Shown here piece after piece: positions 55,794 through 64,000 of a stretch of 64,000 nucleotides of DNA; the first letter of the stretch is position 1, and each line of letters starts with the position of its first letter. The notes under the pieces were generated by a model. The model was not told the origin of the DNA. It saw only the letters and a program-made list of their open reading frames with translations, and ran no database searches. The position numbers were made by a program, and so were the translations under genes. Source of the DNA: Mycolicibacterium sp. TY81 (GTDB taxonomy: Bacteria > Actinomycetota > Actinomycetes > Mycobacteriales > Mycobacteriaceae). The stretch lies in assembly GCF_018326285.1 (NCBI RefSeq), contig NZ_AP023362.1:4774001-4838000 (forward strand), written 5' to 3'.

Positions 55794-56342
55794 ATGCGGG
55801 CGTTGATCGTCGTCGACGTGCAGAACGACTTCTGCGAAGGGGGTTCCCTCGCGGTGTCCGGCGGCGGTGAAGTGGCGCGTGCGATCAGCGATCTGCTGGC
55901 CCGCCGCGAGTACGACCACGTCGTCGCCACGGCCGACCATCACATCGACCCGGGCGCGCATTTCTCCGACCACCCCGACTACGTGACGTCGTGGCCGCCG
56001 CACTGCGTCGCCGGGACACCGGGCGCGCAGTTCCACCCGGAGCTCGACGTTTCCACGGTCGAGGCGGTGTTCCGCAAGGGCCCGCACTCCGCGGCCTACA
56101 GCGGGTTCGAAGGCGAGGACGAAAGCGGCACCGCACTGGCGGACTGGCTGCGCACCCGCGGGGTCGACGAGGTCGACGTGGTCGGCATCGCCACCGACTA
56201 CTGCGTCAAGGCCACGGCGGCCGACGCCGCCGAGGCCGGGTTCCGCACCCGCGTCCTGCTCGGTTACACCGCCGGGGTATCGGCCGACGGCACCACGAAT
56301 GCCGTTGCCGCCCTGAGAGATTCCGGCGTGACGGTCGTCTGA
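55794..56342 (+). CDS. pncA: nicotinamidase / pyrazinamidase PncA
   Basis: A 182-residue isochorismatase-fold amidase. Catalytic triad Asp8 (VVDVQNDF), Lys95 (FRKG), Cys137 (ATDYCVKA); metal ligands Asp48, His50, His56 and His70 are in place. Converts nicotinamide to nicotinate in NAD salvage and activates pyrazinamide. Residues match M. tuberculosis PncA (Rv2043c) with a one-residue shift. ATG 55794. In M. tuberculosis pncA lies elsewhere, so its place here is a rearrangement. Confidence 0.95.
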   Translation: MRALIVVDVQNDFCEGGSLAVSGGGEVARAISDLLARREYDHVVATADHHIDPGAHFSDHPDYVTSWPPHCVAGTPGAQFHPELDVSTVEAVFRKGPHSAAYSGFEGEDESGTALADWLRTRGVDEVDVVGIATDYCVKATAADAAEAGFRTRVLLGYTAGVSADGTTNAVAALRDSGVTVV

Positions 56343-56368
56343 GGCACTTCCCGTCGCTCCGCTCGCCC

Positions 56369-57169
56369 CTAACGCGTCGGATCCACCGGCCGGCCCGACC
56401 ACCGCGGCAACCGCCCGGCCTGCAGCGCCCGCACACCCTCCCTGGCGTCGTCATGCGCCATCACCGCGAGATGAATCTCCGTCTCCCGCCGGCCCACCTC
56501 GTCGCGCGACAGGTCGAACGAGTCCCAGAGCAGCCGCTTGCTGGCGGCCACCGACATCGGCGCGGTGTTGTCCGCAATGTCGTGGGCCACCGCCAGCGCG
56601 GCCGGCAGCACCTCATCAGCGGGCAGCACGCGGCTCGCGATGCCGAGCTCCGCGGCGCGGCGACCGTCGAAAGTCGTTCCCGTCAACAGGATTTCCGCAG
56701 CCCGGGCGATGCCGACCAATCGCGGCAATGCCCAATGCGAGTAGGCGTCCCCCACCACCCCGCGGCGCACCTGCACGACGCCGTAGCGGGCGTCCGCGGC
56801 GAAAATCCGGATATCGCACTGCAGCGCCAGGGTGAGCCCCAGCCCGATGGCGTGCCCGTTGACCGCCGCGATCACCGGCTTGCTCAACGACCACGCCGGA
56901 ACCGGGATGCCGGCGGCACTGAACTCCGGGCCCGGCGCCGCGAACGTCTCGTCACCCGCGGCCAGGTCGGCCCCGGCGCAGAATGCCGGCGGCGCCCCGG
57001 TCAGCACGACGGCGCGCACGTCGTCGGCCTGGTCGCACCGGGTGTAGGCGTCGGCGAGTTCTTCCCGCATCCCGTCACCAAAGGCGTTGCGCCACTCGGG
57101 CCGGTTCAGCGTCAGCGTCACCACACCGCCGTCGAAGCCGGTCAGCAGCGTGCGGTATGCGGGGAACAC
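56369..57169 (-). CDS. enoyl-CoA hydratase/isomerase family protein lacking both catalytic Glu
   Basis: A 266-residue crotonase-fold protein. The CoA-binding start (VVTLTLNRPEWRNAF) and oxyanion-hole region (FCAGADLA, GHAIGLGLTLALQCD) are normal. Aligning with rat hydratase, the first catalytic Glu is Thr (GLGLTLALQ) and the second is Gln (GVVQVRRG). The protein is therefore not a standard hydratase; isomerase, hydrolase or binding roles remain. GTG 57169; divergent from a MarR gene across a MarR-type palindrome. Confidence 0.85.
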   Translation of the reverse strand: MFPAYRTLLTGFDGGVVTLTLNRPEWRNAFGDGMREELADAYTRCDQADDVRAVVLTGAPPAFCAGADLAAGDETFAAPGPEFSAAGIPVPAWSLSKPVIAAVNGHAIGLGLTLALQCDIRIFAADARYGVVQVRRGVVGDAYSHWALPRLVGIARAAEILLTGTTFDGRRAAELGIASRVLPADEVLPAALAVAHDIADNTAPMSVAASKRLLWDSFDLSRDEVGRRETEIHLAVMAHDDAREGVRALQAGRLPRWSGRPVDPTR

Positions 57170-57192
57170 CGCCCGAGTAAACCACGATTCTG

Positions 57193-57217
57193 CAATACCT
57201 CTGTAACAGAGCTATTG
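57193..57217. promoter_or_regulatory. MarR operator
   Basis: Near-perfect 25-base palindrome: CAATA-n-CTCTGT-A-ACAGAG-n-TATTG. It lies 7 bases before the marR GTG and 23 bases before the crotonase start, so one MarR dimer could control both divergent genes. Confidence 0.8.
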
Positions 57218-57224
57218 TTGAGAC

Positions 57225-57683
57225 GTGCCCGCCCACACCGCCCCCGCCCCGGACCTCACGACCGACCTGTTCCACACGGTCGGCACGTTCCGCCGGCAGC
57301 TGCGCCGGACCGCCGGCGGGAGCTTCGCAGGCGTCACCCAGTCGCAGGCCGAACTGCTCAGACTCGTCGGCCGCCGGCCCGGCATCTCGGTCCGGGAAGC
57401 CGCACAGGAACTGGGCCTGGCCGCCAACACCGCGTCGACACTGGTCTCCAAGCTGGTCGCGGACAACCTCCTGGTCCGCACCGTCGACCCCGACGACCGC
57501 CGCATCGGGCGCCTCCGGCTGACCGAGCCGGCCCAGCAGCTCGCCGATCAGACCAGGGCCTCCCGCCGGGCCGCCCTCGATGTCGTGCTCAATCAACTCA
57601 GCACCGAGCAAATCGATGATCTGTCAAAGGGTTTGACCGTCCTGGCCGAGATGACCCGAATGCTCCAGGAGAGCCGGCCATGA
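57225..57683 (+). CDS. MarR-family regulator
   Basis: A 152-residue MarR protein with winged-helix pattern VTQSQAELLRLVGRRPGISVREAA and LGLAANTASTLVSKLVADNLLVRTVDPDDRR (wing DPDDRR). GTG 57225. First gene of a three-gene operon with an ABC exporter, starting immediately downstream of a palindromic operator. Its stop overlaps the ATP-binding protein start (ATGA). Likely an autorepressor released by the exported compound. Confidence 0.92.
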   Translation: MPAHTAPAPDLTTDLFHTVGTFRRQLRRTAGGSFAGVTQSQAELLRLVGRRPGISVREAAQELGLAANTASTLVSKLVADNLLVRTVDPDDRRIGRLRLTEPAQQLADQTRASRRAALDVVLNQLSTEQIDDLSKGLTVLAEMTRMLQESRP

Positions 57684-58489
57684 GTACTCCCGCCATCGAA
57701 TGCGACCACGTCACGCACCGCTACGGCGATTTCACCGCCGTCGACGACCTGAGCCTCACCGTCGACGTGGGGGAAACCATGGGACTGCTCGGCCCGAACG
57801 GCGCCGGCAAGACCACCCTGGTACGCCTGCTCACCACCCTGACGCCCGTGCAGCACGGGCAGGTGCGCATCTTCGGGCTCGACGCCGGCCGCCGCACCAT
57901 GGATATCCGTCAGAACCTCGGCTATGTGCCGCAACAACTCTCGATCGAATCCGCCCTCACCGGACGCCAGAACGTCGACCTGTTCGCGCGGCTGTACGAC
58001 GTACCGCGCCGCGAGCGCCGCGACAGGGTCGACGACGCGCTGCGCGCCATGCAGCTGCTCGACGTCGCCGACCGGCCCGCCAAGACCTACTCGGGCGGCA
58101 TGGTTCGGCGGCTGGAGCTGGCGCAGGCGCTGGTGAACCGGCCGTCGCTGCTGATTCTCGATGAACCCACCGTCGGCCTGGATCCCATTGCGCGCGACAG
58201 TGTCTGGACGCAGGTGGCGAACATGCAGCGGGAGTTCGGCATGACGGTCCTGCTCACCACGCACTACATGGAGGAAGCCGACGCGTTGTGCGACCGGGTT
58301 GCCCTCATGCACCACGGCGTTCTACAGGCCGTCGGGTCGCCCACCGATCTGAAGGCGGCGCTCGGTCCGGCTGCCACGCTCGAGGACGTGTTCCGGCACT
58401 ACGCCGGGTCCGACCTGTCCGGGGACGACGACCGCCAGACCTTGAAGGACGTCCGCGCTGGAAGGAGGACGGCCCGTCGTGTCAGTTGA
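57680..58489 (+). CDS. ABC transporter ATP-binding protein (DrrA type)
   Basis: A 269-residue ATPase: Walker A GLLGPNGAGKTTLV, Q-loop VPQQ, signature YSGGMVRRLEL, Walker B LLILDEPTVGLDP, H-loop LLTTHYMEEAD. Organisation is that of daunorubicin-resistance/ABC-2 exporters. The C-terminal tail overlaps the permease start by 11 bases. Coupled to MarR upstream. Transport substrate unknown. Confidence 0.93.
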   Translation: MSTPAIECDHVTHRYGDFTAVDDLSLTVDVGETMGLLGPNGAGKTTLVRLLTTLTPVQHGQVRIFGLDAGRRTMDIRQNLGYVPQQLSIESALTGRQNVDLFARLYDVPRRERRDRVDDALRAMQLLDVADRPAKTYSGGMVRRLELAQALVNRPSLLILDEPTVGLDPIARDSVWTQVANMQREFGMTVLLTTHYMEEADALCDRVALMHHGVLQAVGSPTDLKAALGPAATLEDVFRHYAGSDLSGDDDRQTLKDVRAGRRTARRVS

Positions 58490-59288
58490 CGTCGAACTCG
58501 TCGCCGCACCGCGCGGCGCCAGGCGCATCGGCGGGCTCGCCCGCCGGATGGGCGCCTTCGCTCTGGTCGAATTGCAGAAGCTGCGCTACGACCGCACCGA
58601 GTTGGTCACCCGGACGATCCAGCCCGCCCTGTGGCTGCTGATCTTCGGCCAGACCTTCTCGCGGCTGCATGTCATCAACACCGGCAGCGTGCCGTACCTG
58701 TCGTTCCTGGCGCCGGGGATCATCGCCCAGTCGGCGCTGTTCATCTCGATCTTCTACGGCATCCAGATCGTCTGGGACCGTGATGCCGGCATCCTGGCCA
58801 AACTGATGGTGACCCCGTCGCCGGCCTCGGCGCTGATCACCGGCAAGGCGTTCGCGGCGGGAGTCCGCTCGATAGCGCAGGTGATCGGGGTTCTGGTGAT
58901 CGCCCTGCTGATGGGCATCCATCTCAGCTTCAACCCGCTGCACATCCTGGCCGCCATGGCGGTCGTGATGCTCGGGTCGGCGTTCTTCGCTTGTCTGTCA
59001 ATGACTCTGGCGGGGCTGGTCCGCAACCGCGACCGCCTGATGGGCATCGGCCAGGCCATCACCATGCCGCTGTTCTTCGCCTCCAACGCGCTGTATCCGG
59101 TGGACATCATGCCGGGCTGGCTGCGCGCGCTCTCCACCGTCAACCCGCTGTCGTACGAAGTGAACGCGCTGCGCTCGCTTCTGCTGGGCACGCCCGGCCA
59201 CACCCTGCTGGACATCGCGGTCCTGGCCGTAGCCGCGGTGGTGGGGATCGCCGCGGCCTCGGCCCTGCTGCGCCGCCTGGTGCGGTGA
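58479..59288 (+). CDS. ABC-2 type permease
   Basis: A 269-residue membrane permease with six transmembrane helices (ALWLLIFGQTFS, FLAPGIIAQSALFISIFYGI, VIGVLVIALLMGI, AAMAVVMLGSAFFACLSMTLAGL, ITMPLFFASNALYPVDIM and the last hydrophobic C-terminal stretch). VNPLSYEVNALRSLLLG is typical of the DrrB family. GTG 58479. Partner of the preceding ATPase for export of a hydrophobic compound. Confidence 0.92.
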   Translation: MSVDVELVAAPRGARRIGGLARRMGAFALVELQKLRYDRTELVTRTIQPALWLLIFGQTFSRLHVINTGSVPYLSFLAPGIIAQSALFISIFYGIQIVWDRDAGILAKLMVTPSPASALITGKAFAAGVRSIAQVIGVLVIALLMGIHLSFNPLHILAAMAVVMLGSAFFACLSMTLAGLVRNRDRLMGIGQAITMPLFFASNALYPVDIMPGWLRALSTVNPLSYEVNALRSLLLGTPGHTLLDIAVLAVAAVVGIAAASALLRRLVR

Positions 59289-59410
59289 CGAACGCTGCGG
59301 CATTGGCGTCGTATCGCTCGGTCCTGCCTGCTGCGGCCTGAACAGCTGTTAGGTTCAACCCATCCGGCGGGGGTCAAGATCAACAGCAGTGCCTCAGATT
59401 GGAGTAAACG

Positions 59411-60484
59411 TTGCGCAACGTCACCAAGATCGCTGCAGCAGTCTTCACCGTCGCGGCAGTTTCCGCCGCCGCCACCGAAACCCTGGCCAATTCCCCGGCC
59501 ACCATTCCGTTCATCCCGACGGGCATCAGCCAGTCGGCCAGCAGCGTCGGCTTCGCCGATTCCGACGTCTACGGTATGAACGCCGACGACATCAACCACA
59601 CCTTCGACCTGATGTCGGCGACCGGTGTGCGCACCGTCCGCATCATCATTCCGTGGGCCGGCATCGAGGGCACCCAGGGCAGCTTCAACTGGGGCCAGGT
59701 CGACACCGTCGTCGGTGCGGCCAATGCCCGCCACATGTCGGTCGTCGGCGCCATCGTCGCGACGCCGGCCTGGGCCGTGGCGCCGGGCGCCATCCCGATC
59801 AGCAGCCCGCCGGCCGCGGCCGCGGTGTACGGCGATTTCGCCGGCGCGGTGGCCGCGCATTACCGGGGCCGCGTGGACGCCTATGAGATCTGGAACGAGC
59901 CCAACGCCGTGATGTCCTGGACGTCCGGCCCGCAGGGCCCGGAGCCCGCCGTCTACGCCGACATGCTCAAGGCGTCGTACCCGAAGATCAAGGCCGCCGA
60001 TCGTGGCGCCGTCGTCATCGGCGGTGTGGTCGGCGCGGTCGTGTCGTTCGGCTCGCTGACCCTGGACCCCGTGACCTTCATCCAGCGCATGTACGCCGCC
60101 GGAGCGGCCGGTTCGTTCGACGCGCTGTCGTTCCACCCGTACCACTACAACCTGAAGTTCTCGGCCGGCGCCGGAGTGCCCAACTCACCGCTGAGCCAGA
60201 CCGACGGCATCCATCAGGCCATGGCGGCCAACGGTGACGGCGGCAAGAAGATCTGGGCCACCGAGTACGGCGAGCCCAACTCGGCTGTCGACGAGGCCAC
60301 GCAGGCCGACTACATCCGCGACTTCCTGGCCAAGTGGCGCACCCTGCCCTACGCCGGTCCGTCGTACATCTACACCACGCGCGACCGTGTCACCGGCAGC
60401 TCGAACCCCGAGGAATCCATCGGCGTCTACCGCTCCGACTGGACCCCGAAGCCGGCTCAGGCCGCCGTCAAGGCCATGGCCTGA
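59411..60484 (+). CDS. secreted clan-A glycoside hydrolase (GH39/GH5-like)
   Basis: A 357-residue protein with a signal peptide (TKIAAAVFTVAAVSAAAT, residues 5-22). The catalytic domain is a TIM-barrel clan-A type: acid/base Glu163 in YEIWNEPNAVM and nucleophile Glu285 in IWATEYGEPN. Start is TTG 59411 with GGAG upstream. GH39-like mycobacterial proteins of this pattern are usually annotated cellulase/beta-xylosidase family; substrate not determined. Convergent with maltokinase. Confidence 0.87.
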   Translation: MRNVTKIAAAVFTVAAVSAAATETLANSPATIPFIPTGISQSASSVGFADSDVYGMNADDINHTFDLMSATGVRTVRIIIPWAGIEGTQGSFNWGQVDTVVGAANARHMSVVGAIVATPAWAVAPGAIPISSPPAAAAVYGDFAGAVAAHYRGRVDAYEIWNEPNAVMSWTSGPQGPEPAVYADMLKASYPKIKAADRGAVVIGGVVGAVVSFGSLTLDPVTFIQRMYAAGAAGSFDALSFHPYHYNLKFSAGAGVPNSPLSQTDGIHQAMAANGDGGKKIWATEYGEPNSAVDEATQADYIRDFLAKWRTLPYAGPSYIYTTRDRVTGSSNPEESIGVYRSDWTPKPAQAAVKAMA

Positions 60485-60509
60485 CGGTCATCGTCGGCGG
60501 TTGGTACAC

Positions 60510-61774
60510 CTAACCGCCGACGATGTTCGCGATCGCTCCCAGCGGCAGGTCCAGCCAGTGCGGCCGGTGCCGGGCCTCGTATCCGGCTTCGTACACCGCC
60601 TTGTCGAGCTCGTAGGCGGCGAGCAGTTCCGCGTCGGGCTCGGCACCGCCGGCCTCGGCATAGCCTGTGCAGAACGCCGCCCGGTTGCGGTCGGCCCATT
60701 CCCTCGCACGCGCCGCGAGTTGCTTGCGGCGCTGCTCGTTGCCGCCGCCCTCGGTCAGCCGCTGGAACGCCGCGTACTGATAGGACCGCAGCATTCCGGC
60801 GACGTCCCGCAGCGGTGAGTCGGGTACCCGGCGCTGATCCAGTGACTGCCCGGGTTCGCCTTCGAAGTCGATCAGCAGCCAGGTCTCGGGGGTGCGCAGC
60901 ACCTGGCCGAGATGCAGGTCGCCGTGAATCCGTTGCACCGTGATCGGCTGCCCCTCGAGCGCGCGGTAGCGACCCTCGATGGCCGCGGCGTACTCGCGGA
61001 CCTGTGGCACCGACGCGGTCACCGCGGCCAGCCGCTCCAGCATCGTCTCGACCGGAAACAGCGCCGTGGCCGTGCCCAGTTCAGCGGCCAGCGTCGCGTG
61101 CACCGCGGCGACGGACTGCCCGAGCCGCTCCGATTCTCCCGCGAAGTCGCCGCCGACCTCGTTGGCATACAGGTCGCCCTCGGCGTAGAGGTCCCGGGTA
61201 CTGGCGACTGCCATGTCCCAGCCCTCGGCGGCGTTGTCGGCGAAGCGGGCCAGCATGCCCAGCGCCGTCTCCGGTCCGCCGTCCAACGACATCGTCCCCA
61301 GCAGCGGCGCCACATGCGGGCTGCCGGCGCGGCTCAGCACCCGGGTCAGCTCGATGTCGGGATTCACGCCGGATGTGACGCGGCGGAACAGCTTGAGGAT
61401 GGCGGCTTCGTCGAACACGACACTGGTGTTGCTCTGTTCGGCGCCCATCACGCGCGCCGTCTCGCCCGCGGGCAGCTCGGCGTCGGGCTCCGCGGCAAAG
61501 GAGACCGGACCGATCGTCGCCGAGTCGGCGATCAAGCCGAGCAGCAGGGTCGCGACTTCCGGGTCACCGAGGGCGTCACCGACCTCGCCGTCACCCTGGC
61601 GCAGCACCAGCTGGTACCGCTCGCCGGGCCCGTCGTCGTAGCTGACGTCGAGCAGCACCAGGTCGACGTCGTCGCGCAGCGCCACCACCAGCGCCGGTTC
61701 GGCGCCGGTCAGCTCCCGGTTGCGGCCGGCGTACCAGCGCTGCTGGGTCAGGTATTCGGTCAACTGTGGATCCA

Positions 61775-61778
<4 letters not shown>
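60510..61778 (-). CDS. mak: maltokinase
   Basis: A 422-residue kinase making maltose-1-phosphate from maltose and ATP. Phosphotransferase catalytic loop [12 protein letters not shown] and metal motif [12 protein letters not shown] are present; N-terminal [14 protein letters not shown] is the maltokinase marker. GTG 61778 overlaps the treS stop (GTGA), followed at once by an ATG, giving tight coupling. Corresponds to Rv0127 (Pep2). With TreS it forms the TreS-Mak complex of the GlgE pathway to alpha-glucan. Confidence 0.95.
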
Positions 61779-63514
<1,736 letters not shown>

Positions 63515-63552
63515 CGAGAACTAACGTACCCGCGCCTGGGTAGGGTGCAAAC

Positions 63553-64000
63553 GTGGCGACACGCGATCATGGCGACCCAGGTGATGCTCCGACGATCCCG
63601 CCGCCGCTGGCCGAAATCGTCAACCCGAACCGGCCGTCGGCCGCCGAAGAGGCCCGCACCATCGCGGCCTCGACGAACACCGGCACCCTGGCAACCCTGA
63701 CGGCCGACGGCGATCCGTGGGCGTCGATGGTCACCTACGGACTGCTCGGCGGCGCGCCGGTGCTGTGCGTCTCGAATCTCGCCGAGCACGGCCGCAACCT
63801 CGCCGGCGATCAGCGGGCCAGTATCTCGATCATTGCGGCCAGCACCGACAAGGATCCGCTGGCCGGTGGCCGGGTGACCCTGGCCGGACGGGTGGCGCGG
63901 CCCGAGGGGGCCGAACGTGACGCCGCCCGAGACGCCCACGTCGCGGCGGTGCCGGCCGCCAAGTACTACATCGACTACAGCGACTTCGCCTTGTGGGTGC
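63553..64000 (+). CDS. HugZ-like / PPOX-family protein, N-terminal part
   Basis: About 149 residues are visible to the right edge. GTG 63553 (VATRDHGDPGD) is the likely start. The pattern EEARTIAASTNTGTLATLTADGDPWASMV and NLAEHGRNLAGDQRASISII is a pyridoxamine oxidase-like split barrel of the heme-utilisation HugZ type. Downstream YYIDYSDFALWV continues past the window. Divergent from treS, with only 38 bases between starts. The C-terminal domain (possibly DUF2470) cannot be seen. Confidence 0.82.
   Translation, partial: MATRDHGDPGDAPTIPPPLAEIVNPNRPSAAEEARTIAASTNTGTLATLTADGDPWASMVTYGLLGGAPVLCVSNLAEHGRNLAGDQRASISIIAASTDKDPLAGGRVTLAGRVARPEGAERDAARDAHVAAVPAAKYYIDYSDFALWV

Overview
The window is high-GC actinobacterial DNA from a rapidly growing, non-tuberculous mycobacterium (Mycolicibacterium type, resembling the M. 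smegmatis group). I judge this from recognisable genes and gene order, not from a search. From the left edge to about 45 kb the order follows the M. tuberculosis segment Rv3815c-Rv3859c: tandem PlsC acyltransferases, namH, serS, pheA, bfrB, glpQ1, sodA, espR, hns-like, rraA, ethA/ethR, a PHP protein, gltD and gltB. From about 46.6 kb onward it follows Rv0126-Rv0142 in mixed order: DNA glycosylase, DUF427, epimerase, SnoaL, msrA, epoxide hydrolase, CYP138-like P450 with its TetR, then maltokinase and treS. The join between the two blocks is at gltB/aqpZ. The large sulfolipid locus that M. tuberculosis has between Rv3819 and serS is absent; a small secreted protein, a DUF5718-like protein, a hemerythrin-like protein and a large SARP/AfsR-type regulator occupy the place. 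No tRNA, rRNA, CRISPR array, insertion sequence or prophage was seen.

Layout. 0-5 kb: envelope phospholipid acyltransferases and muramic acid N-glycolylation. 5-15 kb: hemerythrin-like protein, regulator, serS, a septum-formation-type membrane protein, zincin, pheA. 14-21 kb: iron and oxidative stress genes (IdeR-box gene, bfrB with IdeR-like boxes, sodA). 21-26 kb: espR convergent with a DUF6545 membrane protein and an ImmA/IrrE peptidase, then an exported protein and a membrane-anchored PAKK-repeat nucleoid protein. 26-36 kb: ethA/ethR, a TetR-controlled redox operon, a DinB3-type polymerase, PHP and F420-type enzymes. 36-45 kb: a Tat-exported polysaccharide deacetylase, a GT87 mannosyltransferase-like protein, glutamate synthase. 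45-64 kb: aquaporin, base-excision glycosylase, a KstR-type operator beside a SnoaL/epimerase pair, msrA, P450/TetR, pncA, a MarR/ABC exporter operon, a secreted glycosidase, and the trehalose-to-maltose-1-phosphate pair treS-mak.

Regulation is unusually legible. I can see IdeR-type boxes, a tandem EthR-type operator, a perfect match to the published KstR consensus, two palindromes between the P450 and its TetR, a MarR operator just upstream of its own gene, several TTTGC[TC][GA] (EspR-type) sites, and at least six hairpin terminators between convergent genes. The most interesting candidate for an undescribed system is the DUF6545 membrane protein plus ImmA/IrrE peptidase convergent with espR, which suggests that in this lineage the nucleoid regulator EspR may be wired to a membrane-peptidase signalling module. 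That is inference; the adjacency and motifs are seen directly.
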